Positions 20,359 through 29,464 of a stretch of 64,000 bases of DNA are shown here, in pieces; within the stretch, counting starts at the first letter, position 1, and each line of letters starts with the position of its first letter. The notes below the pieces were generated by a model. That model made no database searches and was not told where the DNA came from. It saw only the letters and a list, made by a program, of their open reading frames with translations. Both the position numbers and the translations under genes were made by a program. Source of the DNA: Yoonia sp. GPGPB17 (GTDB lineage Bacteria; Pseudomonadota; Alphaproteobacteria; Rhodobacterales; Rhodobacteraceae). The stretch spans positions 1,054,001-1,118,000 of the forward strand of contig NZ_JATACI010000002.1 in NCBI RefSeq assembly GCF_037892195.1. The letters are read 5' to 3'.

Positions 20359-20790
20359 TCAGAGCGGCTCGGTCAAGGGGCCAAGCGTTTCCAGCCAGCT
20401 TTCGATACGCGCCTTGTTGACGCCCAGATCAGAGCGGCCAAAGCGCAGACGCCCATAGATCACCAAATGATCATCCTTAACGCCGACGGTTGTATGATCA
20501 GGAAACCCCCAAAACAGGGACCGTGTTTGAAAGGTGATCATCCCCTCTTGCACATTGCCAGCCACCAAGGTGGTCCGCGGTGTCGCCAGCGCGCGTTGTT
20601 CGGCCGCCGCAAGAACCTGATCGGACGGGGCAGTGATGCGTCGCACCGCGAGAAACGACCCCGCTTCAGTGGTGTCGCCCGGTGCAGCCGTATCAGGCAT
20701 CTGATGCCATGTGGCTGTATCAGTCGGCGCAAACCGGATGTAGGCCATCAACGCCGCGACCAAGACGGCAAGAGTGATCAGTATACGCAA
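20359..20790 (-). CDS. DUF1499 domain protein
   Basis: The 143-residue protein starts with one hydrophobic helix (MRILITLAVLVAALMAYIRF), which is a signal anchor or uncleaved signal, followed by a soluble DUF1499 domain with SLFWGFPDHTTVGVKDDHLVIYGRLRFGRSDLGVNKARIE split over its C-terminal half. The DHT...GRSRFG...D.G-like pattern is the family signature. Function is unknown. It lies 18 bases upstream of prfA on the same strand. Confidence 0.85.
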   Translation of the reverse strand: MRILITLAVLVAALMAYIRFAPTDTATWHQMPDTAAPGDTTEAGSFLAVRRITAPSDQVLAAAEQRALATPRTTLVAGNVQEGMITFQTRSLFWGFPDHTTVGVKDDHLVIYGRLRFGRSDLGVNKARIESWLETLGPLTEPL

Positions 20791-20838
20791 TGCGTTTCTC
20801 CGCTTCTGTCAGTAAATCGTTGGTACAGGTCCCGCGCG

Positions 20839-21780
20839 CTACCGGTACGGGACACCCGGCAGGATCGAGAGCATCTCGAACATCAAATTGGCCCCCGTGA
20901 GCGCCGTATTACCTGACGTATCATAGGGCGGGGAAACTTCAACCAGATCGCAGCCCACGATATTCAGCCCGCGCAAGCCACGGATCAATTCCATCGCCTG
21001 CGGGGTCGTCAAACCACCGATCTCTGGCGTGCCCGTGCCGGGGGCATAGGCCGGGTCAAGGCTGTCGATATCATAGGTGATGTAGCATGGCTGATCACCG
21101 ATTTCTGCTTTGATATCAGCAGCTAAGGGTGAGAGTGACTTATGCCACAGATCAGGGGCAAGATATTGATTAAACCCCCAACCTGCGGCTTCGGTAAAGT
21201 CATCGGCAGTATATCCTGTGCCGCGCAGCCCAATCTGGAACACTTTGTCTGGCGTGATGATCTTTTCTTCATAAGCACGGCGGAACACCGTGCCATGGGT
21301 TTCACGCTCGCCAAACATTTCATCGTTCACGTCGGCATGGGCATCGACATGGATCAGGGCAACCGGCCCATGTTTCTGCGCAATGGCGCGCAAGACCGGC
21401 AACGTCAAAGTATGATCCCCACCAAGCGTCATCGGAATGAAATCATGCTTGAGGTGTGCTGCGTAAGTCTCTGTAATAATACGGACACTGTCACTCAATG
21501 AAAACGTGTTGATCGCCACATCGCCAAGATCGGCGCATTGTAGCGCGTCAAAGGGCGCGGCACCGGTCTGGATGTTGTAGGGCCGGATCATCGCCGATTG
21601 TTCGCGCAGTTGTTTCGGCCCCATGCGGGTGCCAGAACGCCAAGAGGTGCCAATGTCCATCGGGATCCCGATAAAGCCAACATCCAAGTCCTCGGCGCTA
21701 TCAACCTCGGGCAAACGCATGAAGGTTTGCGGCCCCGAAAACCGCGCCAGATCATTCCCAGATATAGGTTGGTTCGGCAT
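20839..21780 (-). CDS. Agmatinase-family ureohydrolase (second of an overlapping pair)
   Basis: The arginase/agmatinase fold hydrolyses a guanidino group to urea with two metal ions, usually Mn. All metal motifs are present: MTLGGDHTLTLP, HVDAHADVND and YITYDIDSLDPAYAPGTGTPE. At 313 residues it has normal length. The start ATG 21780 shares a base with the stop of the preceding ureohydrolase gene (TGATG), so the two are translationally coupled and may be subunits or act in sequence. Substrate could be agmatine, guanidinobutyrate, guanidinopropionate or similar; sequence alone does not decide. Confidence 0.87.
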   Translation of the reverse strand: MPNQPISGNDLARFSGPQTFMRLPEVDSAEDLDVGFIGIPMDIGTSWRSGTRMGPKQLREQSAMIRPYNIQTGAAPFDALQCADLGDVAINTFSLSDSVRIITETYAAHLKHDFIPMTLGGDHTLTLPVLRAIAQKHGPVALIHVDAHADVNDEMFGERETHGTVFRRAYEEKIITPDKVFQIGLRGTGYTADDFTEAAGWGFNQYLAPDLWHKSLSPLAADIKAEIGDQPCYITYDIDSLDPAYAPGTGTPEIGGLTTPQAMELIRGLRGLNIVGCDLVEVSPPYDTSGNTALTGANLMFEMLSILPGVPYR

Positions 21781-22748
21781 CACTTTTTCCTTTTGTTCCA
21801 AAGCGCAAGGCAACACAGCTCCATCGCGACATGTGCACCCGCAATCGCTGTCGCCCCGGTCGTGTCATAAGGTGGCGATACCTCGACCACATCACCCCCG
21901 ACCATGTTCATCCCTGCCATATCGCGCAGCATTGCCGCCGCCTGCCAAGAGGCCAGCCCACCCCAAACAGGTGTCCCCGTACCGGGTGCAAAGGCCGGGT
22001 CCAGCGCGTCAATGTCGAAGCTGACATAAGTTGGATGATCCCCAATACGCGCCTTGATCTGATCGCTTACCCAAGCGCTGCCCTTTTCATGGCAGGTCCG
22101 CGCATCGATGTATGGCATGCCAAGATAATCTTCGCATTCTGTGCGGATACCAATCTGAATAGAGCGGCTCACATCAACAACGCCCAGCTTGACCGCTTTA
22201 TACATCATCGTCCCGTGATCAATGCGGTTCATATCGTCGTCAGGCCACAAATCAGAGTGGGCATCAAACTGGACCACTGATAGGGGCCCATACTTCTCGG
22301 CATAGGCACGCAATATCGGCAGCGTGATAAAGTGATCACCGCCCAAGGTAATCGCTCCGCAACCTTGTGCCAAAATCCCGGCGATATGCGCCTGCAACAG
22401 GTCTGGCACGCCCGGTACATCGGCATAGTCGAACGCCAGATCGCCAAAATCTGCGATGGCAAATTCACTCAAAGGATCAAAACCATCCCATCCATAAGGC
22501 GGATCGAAAGGCTGTAAACTCGACGCTTCCCGAATGGCACGCGGCCCAAAGCGCGTGCCGGGGCGATGCGTGACGGCCTGATCAAACGGCACACCGGTCA
22601 CGGCCAGATCAAACCCGGTCAGGTCCTTGGTATAGGTCCGGCGCAGGAACGATGTCGCGCCACCAAAGGCGTTCTCATAGGCCAAACCACGGCGATCCGT
22701 CGCCGAAAATGCGCGATCAATGGTGTCTCTTGCTTTAGAAAGTGTCAT
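21780..22748 (-). CDS. Agmatinase-family ureohydrolase (first of an overlapping pair)
   Basis: This 322-residue paralogue of the downstream gene keeps every metal ligand motif: ITLGGDHFITLP, QFDAHSDLWPDDD and SFDIDALDPAFAPGTGTPV. The N-terminal region (RDTIDRAFSATDRRGLAYENAFGGATSFLRR split) is unlike its partner, so this is an old duplication rather than a recent one. It begins 29 bases after the M20 amidohydrolase gene. The order M20, ureohydrolase, ureohydrolase suggests breakdown of an acylated or amide-linked guanidino compound, which is inference from context only. Confidence 0.87.
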   Translation of the reverse strand: MTLSKARDTIDRAFSATDRRGLAYENAFGGATSFLRRTYTKDLTGFDLAVTGVPFDQAVTHRPGTRFGPRAIREASSLQPFDPPYGWDGFDPLSEFAIADFGDLAFDYADVPGVPDLLQAHIAGILAQGCGAITLGGDHFITLPILRAYAEKYGPLSVVQFDAHSDLWPDDDMNRIDHGTMMYKAVKLGVVDVSRSIQIGIRTECEDYLGMPYIDARTCHEKGSAWVSDQIKARIGDHPTYVSFDIDALDPAFAPGTGTPVWGGLASWQAAAMLRDMAGMNMVGGDVVEVSPPYDTTGATAIAGAHVAMELCCLALWNKRKK

Positions 22749-22777
22749 GCAACCACCTCTTGTTCTTCTTCATCCAA

Positions 22778-23941
22778 TCACGCGTCCGCTGGTGGCAATG
22801 CCCGCTCAACCAGGCGCGCAAAATATGAGGCACCAGCGGGTGCCGCCCCATCAGCGAAATCATAGGCCGGATGATGCAAGCCCGCACTTTCCCCGTTGCC
22901 CACATAGACATAGGCGCCGGGGCGTTCATTCAGCATGTAAGAGAAGTCTTCTGCCCCCATCTCATATTGTCGGGCATCATCGACATCGGGCGAGATTTCA
23001 CGTGCGACATCCGCGGCAAAGGCTGTTTTTACTGGGTCATTAATCGTTGCGGGATAGCCATACTCATAGGTCAGTTCCGCTTCGACACCATAGGCCGCTG
23101 CATGGCCTGCAACGATCTCTGTCAGGCGCTTATGGACCATTGCTTGGGTCTCTTTCAACAGCGTGCGGATCGTGCCATTGATATAGGCTTTTTCAGGAAC
23201 GATGTTATCAGCAGACCCGGTATGGATCTGCGTTACAGACACAACGAGATCGTCATAGGCCCGATTGTTACGGCTGACGATCGTCTGGATCGCATTCACG
23301 ATGCCGACAGCGGCTACCACAGGGTCAGCAGTCTCATATGGGTAGGCGCCATGACCGCCAATGCCCGTAATATGGATATGCATCGTATCAACCGCTGCAA
23401 GGATTGGGCCCGGCGTTGTATAAAACGATCCGACCGGGTCGCCGGGACCGCTGTGCAATGCATAAACCTCTGCCACATTGAACCGGTCAAGCACACCTTC
23501 ATGCACCATCACCTGCCCGCCCCCGCCGCCCTCTTCGGCGGGTTGAAAGATCAGCGCGACCCGGCCCGCAAAGTTCCGGGTTTCCACCAGATAGCGTGCG
23601 GCACCCAAGAGCATCGTCGTATGCCCGTCATGCCCGCAGGCGTGCATCTTTCCGGGAATGGTTGACGCATAAGGCAGGCCGGTTTCCTCTTGCATCGGCA
23701 AGGCATCCATATCGGCCCGCAGGCCAATTGTTGGTCCCGCCGCACGCCCGTTAATAATGGCGACAACGCCGGATGTGGCGATCCCTTCGTGAATTTCATC
23801 AACACCAAAAGCACGCAATTTTTCAGCGACAAACTTTGCCGTCTCGAAGCATTCAAACTGCAATTCGGGATGGGCGTGCAGGTGTCTGCGCCATGCCGTC
23901 ATATCGTCGGCGTAGTCGGCTATGCGGTTGATAATGGGCAT
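22778..23941 (-). CDS. M20 family amidohydrolase (hippurate hydrolase type)
   Basis: This 387-residue M20D peptidase/amidohydrolase removes acyl groups from N-acyl amino acids or similar amides. It starts MPIINRIADYADDMTAWRRHLHAHPEL; metal-binding motifs MHACGHDGHTTMLLG and FQPAEEGGGGGQVMV are intact, as is the late histidine region ESAGLHHPAYDF. I chose ATG 23941, with GGA just upstream, because longer in-frame starts would add 78 residues with no family support. It is the first gene of a leftward unit with two ureohydrolases and is divergent from an outer-membrane protein gene. Confidence 0.88.
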   Translation of the reverse strand: MPIINRIADYADDMTAWRRHLHAHPELQFECFETAKFVAEKLRAFGVDEIHEGIATSGVVAIINGRAAGPTIGLRADMDALPMQEETGLPYASTIPGKMHACGHDGHTTMLLGAARYLVETRNFAGRVALIFQPAEEGGGGGQVMVHEGVLDRFNVAEVYALHSGPGDPVGSFYTTPGPILAAVDTMHIHITGIGGHGAYPYETADPVVAAVGIVNAIQTIVSRNNRAYDDLVVSVTQIHTGSADNIVPEKAYINGTIRTLLKETQAMVHKRLTEIVAGHAAAYGVEAELTYEYGYPATINDPVKTAFAADVAREISPDVDDARQYEMGAEDFSYMLNERPGAYVYVGNGESAGLHHPAYDFADGAAPAGASYFARLVERALPPADA

Positions 23942-24128
23942 GGTGGTTCCAGTGATCCTTTTGCTTTTGCCCTCAGTTGACTGCAACAGAGGCGCGCGCG
24001 CAATGGGCGATCCGTCCGGCAGCTCGCAAAAAGTTTCCCATTGCTGAGAATAATACCTTGGCCAGCGCGTAGTGCCTTCTGAGGGCGGCATTTTTGCTAC
24101 CCTGAGACACATATCAAAGGGGTATATT

Positions 24129-24788
24129 ATGCCAAACCTAAAAACAGCCGAAACTACATTGCGCGGAACACTCAAACAGACCGTCCTGGGTGCAATTTTG
24201 CTCGCGCCAACGGTTGCGGCAGCCGACTGGAGCGGTGCTTATGCGGGTGTCCAATTGGATGCGCTGGTTGGTGATGACATTTTCATCGCGCCCGTCTTCG
24301 ATGGCGGCATCGCCGTGCCAGAGGACTCGCTTGACGTGGACTCAGTCATTTCGGGTTTTGCAGGTTATCAAATTCAGCAAGGTGACTTTGTGATCGGTGG
24401 TGAACTCGCGCTTGGACAAGCCAACGGCCTGACGGCTGATGACTTTGACGGTATCACAACAGATGCCCGCCTGATCGACGTCAAAGCGCGTGTGGGCTAC
24501 GATCTGGGCAACACGCTGATCTATGGTGTTGCAGGTTTTTCCCAGTCGCGTCTGCTTGATGTTGACCAGGAAGAGGACTTCCTCGGGCTCGATTTGGATA
24601 CATCAACCGGTGTCAACTATGGCTTCGGCGTCGACTACCAGATCAACGCGCAATTCACTGTTGGCGCGGAATATCTGATCCGCGATTTGGCAGCAGAAGA
24701 CGAAATCACCCAGTTTGGTGACACTATTGCCGCCCGCGTTGACAGCTCGATTGAGTCATTTGGCATTCGCGCGGCCTTCAACTTCTAA
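24129..24788 (+). CDS. Outer-membrane beta-barrel protein (Omp25/porin-like)
   Basis: The 219-residue protein has a signal peptide ending TVAAADWSGAYAG, then alternating beta strands with the W.G.Y.G start, IGGELALG, DVKARVGYDLGNTLIYG and AEYLIRDL typical of small opacity-type barrels, and a C-terminal Phe (IRAAFNF) used as outer-membrane sorting signal. It is probably an eight-stranded barrel in the outer membrane. ATG 24129 has AAAGGGG just upstream (24117-24122). A hairpin follows the stop. Confidence 0.8.
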   Translation: MPNLKTAETTLRGTLKQTVLGAILLAPTVAAADWSGAYAGVQLDALVGDDIFIAPVFDGGIAVPEDSLDVDSVISGFAGYQIQQGDFVIGGELALGQANGLTADDFDGITTDARLIDVKARVGYDLGNTLIYGVAGFSQSRLLDVDQEEDFLGLDLDTSTGVNYGFGVDYQINAQFTVGAEYLIRDLAAEDEITQFGDTIAARVDSSIESFGIRAAFNF

Positions 24789-24803
24789 CATCGCTCTTGC
24801 ATC

Positions 24804-24840
24804 TTGGCGCGGCGTTCGCAATTCGCTAGCGTCGCGCCAA
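24804..24840. terminator. Candidate terminator hairpin after the barrel gene
   Basis: TTGGCGCGGC (24804-24813) and GTCGCGCCAA (24831-24840) pair over nine of ten positions with a 17-base loop. There is no T-run, so it may be an mRNA 3' stabiliser rather than a true terminator. Confidence 0.4.
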
Positions 24841-24855
24841 TCTGTGAGAGGCCAC

Positions 24856-25675
24856 ATGACCGAAAACCCGTTGATCCACGACCCCAATGGCGGCATGCCG
24901 CGCCTGTTGGAAATCATGCGTCGTTTGCGCGATCCACAAACAGGGTGCCCATGGGATATTGAGCAGGACTTCAACTCAATCGCCCCCTACACCATTGAAG
25001 AGGCCTATGAGGTCGCGGATGCCATCGCCCGCAGTGATTGGGACGAGCTGGAAGGCGAGTTAGGCGATCTGCTGTTGCAGACGGTGTATCACACGCAGAT
25101 GGGGGCAGAGGCCGGGCACTTTACATTTGAAAGCGTGGTCCGCGCCATTAGCGACAAGATGGTGACGCGTCATCCGCATGTCTTTGGTGATGAGTCGCGC
25201 GACAAATCGGTCGAGCAGCAAACCGCGGATTGGGAAAAGATCAAGGCCGCCGAGCGTGCTCGGCAAAGAACAGACCCGTACGCTTGATGGCGTCGCTGCC
25301 GGATTGCCTGCCCTGACCCGCGCGGTCAAACTGCAAAAGCGGGCCGCCCGCGTCGGGTTCGATTGGCCGGACACAGCCCATGTGATCGACAAGATCGTGG
25401 AAGAGGCCGGTGAATTGGTCGAGGCCCGCGACCAGCTGACGCAAGCACAGGTCGAGGAAGAGTTTGGCGATCTGCTATTCGTAGTCGCCAATCTGGCGCG
25501 GCATCTGGATATCGACCCTGAGGCGGCCCTGCGCGGCACGAACGCCAAGTTTACCCGCCGGTTTGCGGCTGTTGAAGATGCCCTTGCATCGGCTTACAAA
25601 ACCCCGGCAGAAAGCAATCTGGCCGAGATGGACGCCCTTTGGGATCAGATAAAAGCCGCTGAGAAAGGCACTTGA
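24856..25675 (+). CDS. mazG: Nucleoside triphosphate pyrophosphohydrolase MazG (frameshift in the middle)
   Basis: MazG hydrolyses NTPs to NMPs and PPi. Two MazG folds are present: the first has LLEIMRRLRDPQTGCPWD and the EEAYEVADAI / ELGDLLLQTVYH metal motifs, the second EEAGELVEARDQLTQAQVEEEFGDLLF (given in parts: EEAGEL, EEEFGDLLF). The first frame ends at 25287 after a nonsense tail, while the second domain is in another frame. The break is GCTCGGC at 25258-25264; removing one T gives ERAGKEQTRTLDGV and a full-length 272-residue protein. ATG 24856 follows GAGAGG. Confidence 0.9.
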
Positions 25676-25755
25676 AGCGGGTGCCGACGGGGCGGTCTGC
25701 CCCCGCCCTGGCGGGTCCCCGAAGGTATTTGGAAACATAAGAAGATGAGGGTGTC

Positions 25756-26472
25756 ATGCAAATAGAAAATGCGATTGCTGTTATCACAGGTGGGGCGTCG
25801 GGCTTGGGCGCTGCAACGGCGCGGGCTTTTGTGTCGGCAGGGGCGCAGGTGACGATTTTTGATCGCGATCCGGCTGGCGCCACATTTGCCGCTGAGATTG
25901 GCGCAGATTTTGCCGAAGTGGATGTGACCGATGAGGCAAGTGTTGCCGGGGGTCTTGATCAGGCGGGTGCTGTCAATGTCGCAATCAACTGTGCAGGGAT
26001 CGCCACGGCCGAGAAAACACTGGGCCGTGATGGGCCGCACCGACAGGACAGCTTTGCCCGCACCGTCGATATCAACCTGAATGGGACCTTCAACGTGGCC
26101 CGTTTAGCTGCCGCTCGGATGACGGAAGGTGGCGTGATCATCAACACGGCCTCCGTTGCTGCTTTCGATGGGCAGAAAGGCCAGACCGCTTATGCGGCCT
26201 CAAAGGCAGGCATTGCCGGGTTGTCACTGCCTATGGCGCGTGACCTGGCCCGCAGTGGGATCAGGGTGATGGCCATTGCACCGGGAATATTCCGCACGCC
26301 AATGCTGGAAAGTCTGGGCGAAGAGGTGATGGACGGGTTAGCGAAGGACGTGATCTACCCGGCCCGTTTAGGTGATCCGGCAGAGTTTGCCGCGTTGGCA
26401 AAGTTCATTGTGGAATGCGACTATTTGAATGGCACCACCATTCGGTTGGATGGGGCGTTGCGAATGCCCTAA
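25756..26472 (+). CDS. SDR family oxidoreductase, HSD10-like (3-hydroxyacyl-CoA dehydrogenase type)
   Basis: The 238-residue classical SDR has TGGASGLGAATAR near the N-terminus, DVTDEASV, NCAGIATAEKTLGRDGPH, TASVAAFDGQKGQTAYAASKAG containing the catalytic Ser, Tyr and Lys, and IAPGIFRTPML. The IATAEKTLG and FDGQ.GQ.AYAASK segments are characteristic of the type II 3-hydroxyacyl-CoA dehydrogenase group, so a role in fatty-acid or branched-chain amino-acid oxidation is plausible. It is convergent with uup, overlapping by 4 bases. Confidence 0.85.
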   Translation: MQIENAIAVITGGASGLGAATARAFVSAGAQVTIFDRDPAGATFAAEIGADFAEVDVTDEASVAGGLDQAGAVNVAINCAGIATAEKTLGRDGPHRQDSFARTVDINLNGTFNVARLAAARMTEGGVIINTASVAAFDGQKGQTAYAASKAGIAGLSLPMARDLARSGIRVMAIAPGIFRTPMLESLGEEVMDGLAKDVIYPARLGDPAEFAALAKFIVECDYLNGTTIRLDGALRMP

Positions 26473-28277
26473 CCTGCCGCTTTTTCTTCCAGCATCAGCC
26501 ACTCATCTTCGGCATCAGAGAGCGCCGTTTGCCGCGCAACCAGCGCATCGGTTGCCTTTTGAAACTTCACGGGCTGCTTGGTGAAAAGTTGAGGGTCGGA
26601 AAGCAATTCCTCCAGTTTCGCGATCTCGGCTGTGATCTTGTCGATCACGCCGGGCAATTCTTCCAACCGGTGTTTTTCGGTGAAAGACAAGCCCGTCGCA
26701 ACCTTCGTAGTGGCTTGTTTTTCCTTTTTGGCCAACGGCTTGCTGGCTTCTTTTGCCTCAACAAAATCGCCACCGCGTTGCGCACGGTAGTCAGACCAAC
26801 CACCCGCATAGACCACGGCCTGCCCATTGCCTTCCATCGCAATCGTGGTGGTCGCGACCCGGTCGAGAAAGTCACGGTCGTGACTGACGAGAAGCACTGT
26901 GCCTTCGTAGTCGCCGAGGATATCCTGCAACAAATCCAGCGTTTCGATGTCCAGATCGTTGGTTGGTTCGTCCAGCACCAACAGGTTGCTTTCCCGCGCC
27001 ATCAGCCGCGCCAGCAATAGCCGCGCTTTTTCACCACCTGAAAGTGACCGGACGGGTGCGCGCGCTTGCGCCTCGTTGAACAGGAATTCCTTCAGGTAGC
27101 CCACAACATGTTTGGGGGTGCCGCGCACCATAACCTGATCGGATTTGCCGGACACGCCAAGTTCAGGATCATTGGCGAGATTTTCCCAAAGCGTCATATC
27201 TTCGTTCAGCGCGGCACGGGTCTGGTCGAACACGGCAATATCCAGATTGGTGCCCAATTTGACCGATCCAGCATCAGGCGCCTCCTGCCCCAGCAGCATC
27301 TTGATCAGCGTCGTCTTACCCACACCGTTTGGCCCAACAAAGGCGATCCGATCGCCCCGTTGCACCGTCAGGTCGAAGGACTTTACAATCGATTTTCCAT
27401 CAAAGGCTTTGGTCAGCCCGAAAGCCTCCATCACCTTTTTACCCGAAGTCGTTCCACCATCGAAAGCCATCGCTGCCGTACCCTGGCGTGTGATTTGGGC
27501 CGCCCTTTGCGCACGCAGCTCTTGTAGGGCCCGCACGCGTCCTTGGTTGCGCTTGCGGCGGGCTGAGATACCTTCGACAGCCCATCGCGCCTCGGCCTTG
27601 ATCTTGCGGTTCAGTTTGTGGCGCTGTTGGTCTTCTTCTTCCCAAAGCTTGTCGCGCCACGCCTCGAAATGTTCAAACCCCTGCTCGGCGCGCCGGACTT
27701 GACCCCGATCAATCCAGAGGGTCGCGCGGGTTAGCGCCCGCAGGAAAGCCCGGTCGTGGCTGATCAACACAAAACCCGCACGTGTGGATTTCAGCTCGTT
27801 TTCCAGCCAGGCAATCGCCTCGATATCGAGGTGGTTGGTCGGCTCGTCCAGCAGCATCAGCTCTGGCGCTTCCGCCATCAGTTTGGCTAGCGCCGCGCGC
27901 CTGCGTTCCCCGCCGGAGGCTGTGTTCACATCGCCTGCGGGGTCGAATTTCAGACCCTCTGCGACCATATCAACCTTGTAGGCTTCATCAATGTCCAACC
28001 CGCTGGCCGCATAATCGCCCAAGGTCGCGAAGCCCGCCATTGTGGGGTCTTGCTCCATATAGCCGACCTGCACACCCGGCGCCGCGACGCGCGTGCCGCT
28101 GTCAGGTTGCACCAGCCCTGCCATCACCTTCATCAGCGTCGATTTACCGGACCCATTGCGCCCAACAAGCGCCACGCGGTCACCCGGCTGCACAATCAAA
28201 GACAGGTCTTCGAACACAGGATCGCCGCCGAAGGTCAGCGCGATATCAGAGACTTGGAGAAGCGGTGTTTTGGCCAT
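26469..28277 (-). CDS. uup: ABC-F ATPase Uup
   Basis: This is a 602-residue ABC-F protein with two ATPase domains: Walker A GRNGSGKST and GPNGVGKTT, signatures SGGERRRAALAK and LSGGEKARLLLA. The second Walker B continues DEPTNDLDIETLDLL, the Uup-specific form. A C-terminal coiled coil (VEAKEASKPLAKKEKQ to EDEWLMLEEKAAG) matches the Uup DNA-binding domain. Uup acts at the ribosome and affects transposon excision in E. coli. This copy has no frame break, unlike the other ABC-F gene in the window. Confidence 0.92.
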   Translation of the reverse strand: MAKTPLLQVSDIALTFGGDPVFEDLSLIVQPGDRVALVGRNGSGKSTLMKVMAGLVQPDSGTRVAAPGVQVGYMEQDPTMAGFATLGDYAASGLDIDEAYKVDMVAEGLKFDPAGDVNTASGGERRRAALAKLMAEAPELMLLDEPTNHLDIEAIAWLENELKSTRAGFVLISHDRAFLRALTRATLWIDRGQVRRAEQGFEHFEAWRDKLWEEEDQQRHKLNRKIKAEARWAVEGISARRKRNQGRVRALQELRAQRAAQITRQGTAAMAFDGGTTSGKKVMEAFGLTKAFDGKSIVKSFDLTVQRGDRIAFVGPNGVGKTTLIKMLLGQEAPDAGSVKLGTNLDIAVFDQTRAALNEDMTLWENLANDPELGVSGKSDQVMVRGTPKHVVGYLKEFLFNEAQARAPVRSLSGGEKARLLLARLMARESNLLVLDEPTNDLDIETLDLLQDILGDYEGTVLLVSHDRDFLDRVATTTIAMEGNGQAVVYAGGWSDYRAQRGGDFVEAKEASKPLAKKEKQATTKVATGLSFTEKHRLEELPGVIDKITAEIAKLEELLSDPQLFTKQPVKFQKATDALVARQTALSDAEDEWLMLEEKAAG

Positions 28278-28397
28278 ATGCGCCTGCTAAGACAGTGCCA
28301 CGGTCTGCGCAACGGAAATGTCATCTTCTGCCATCTTGGCGAAAACGTTCTGCACGCCTACGTTATGCGGCAGCACAAGTGAAAGGACATCGCACTG

Positions 28398-28790
28398 ATG
28401 GACAAGATCGTAAAATCAGACGCCGAATGGCGCGCACAACTTTCCGACATGGCCTATAAGGTGACACGCAAACACGGCACTGAGCGTGCTGGTACACATG
28501 AGGACTTCCCAAAAGATGCAGGGACTTACATGTGTGTCTGCTGTGGTGCCCCGCTCTTCGATCAAGACGCCAAGTTCGAAAGTGGCACCGGCTGGCCCTC
28601 GTTCTATCAACCTGTTGATGGGGAGATGGTGGGCGAAAGCGTAGACCGCAGTTTCTTCATGAAACGGACCGAGGTGCATTGTAACCGCTGCGACGCGCAT
28701 CTGGGGCATGTGTTTCCAGACGGGCCACAGCCAACGGGGTTGCGGTACTGTATCAATGGGGTGGCGCTGGAATTTGAGCCGGAGGAATGA
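28398..28790 (+). CDS. msrB: Peptide-methionine (R)-S-oxide reductase
   Basis: MsrB repairs oxidised methionine (R epimer) in proteins. The 130-residue protein has two zinc CxxC pairs (CVCCGAPLF and CNRCDAHLG), the substrate-binding GTGWPSFYQP, GHVFPDGP, and the catalytic cysteine in RYCINGVALEF. The first frame start ATG 28398 is preceded by GAAAGGACATC with a good ribosome binding site. It is divergent from uup. Confidence 0.95.
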   Translation: MDKIVKSDAEWRAQLSDMAYKVTRKHGTERAGTHEDFPKDAGTYMCVCCGAPLFDQDAKFESGTGWPSFYQPVDGEMVGESVDRSFFMKRTEVHCNRCDAHLGHVFPDGPQPTGLRYCINGVALEFEPEE

Positions 28791-28886
28791 AGATTAGCTT
28801 CTTCTTCGTAAATGTCGGAATGTCTGGTTTGAGCCCTGACCTACCAAAAGTTGTGGCGCACTTGTTCTCTTGTTAAGTGGAATAAA

Positions 28887-29402
28887 ATGAGCGCTCAAGT
28901 CTTACCACTAGACGACGTCACCCAATTTTATTGTGATATTGGCTGCCATGGCTGGGCAGAGCTTATTGTTGTATTCCGAGGGCAACCTACCGTTCTCAGG
29001 GTAAGCGGTATTTTCACCGACCTACCTCATGAGATTTTGAAGATCTGTCGCGCAATTATCGAAAACTCTTCTATACGCGTAGCGCTATGCGATGAACCGG
29101 GTGGGGCCACTGTCGAAATAGAAACAGATAAAAAACAACAGCATACTGTAATTTTATCGATATACGAGATCAAAAAATCCTTAAGTGGCTTTGGTGCTGA
29201 CCAAGAAGGTGAGTTTGTCTTGTCGACGAGAATTAGGCGGCAGAGGCTGGTAGGAATGCTGCTCGCGGAATTATGGAAAACCCATGTGAACTTGCGGCAA
29301 CCGTCTTATCAAAAAGGAAGAGACAGTTTTCCGCACAAAGAACTTGTTGAATTAAACAAACGTTGGGACCAAAGCTCATTGGGGCCTTCATTTCTCAAAT
29401 AG
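28887..29402 (+). CDS. Hypothetical protein, low-GC orphan gene
   Basis: I do not recognise this 171-residue soluble protein. It has no signal peptide or membrane helix. Visible segments are CDIGCHGWAELIVVF, VSGIFTDLPHEILKICRAII, CDEPGG and a basic middle (IRRQRLVGMLLAELWKTH). Mixed alpha/beta with an acidic N-terminal half is reminiscent of immunity-type proteins of polymorphic toxin systems, but no toxin gene is near. By eye the GC content (about 45 percent) is clearly lower than that of its neighbours, and codons such as ATA, TTA and AAA are frequent, suggesting recent acquisition. ATG 28887 fits better than the in-frame TTG/ATG at 28851. Confidence 0.6.
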   Translation: MSAQVLPLDDVTQFYCDIGCHGWAELIVVFRGQPTVLRVSGIFTDLPHEILKICRAIIENSSIRVALCDEPGGATVEIETDKKQQHTVILSIYEIKKSLSGFGADQEGEFVLSTRIRRQRLVGMLLAELWKTHVNLRQPSYQKGRDSFPHKELVELNKRWDQSSLGPSFLK

Positions 29403-29464
29403 CTCAAGGTCGGTTTTGTCCGCAAAGCAGTCACTCAATGTGACTCCAGCCGCTGTAAGCAACC

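Noticed and set aside
24715..25287. Two separate overlapping mazG genes
   Set aside because: The two frames each hold one half of a single MazG protein, and one extra T joins them with normal spacing of motifs.
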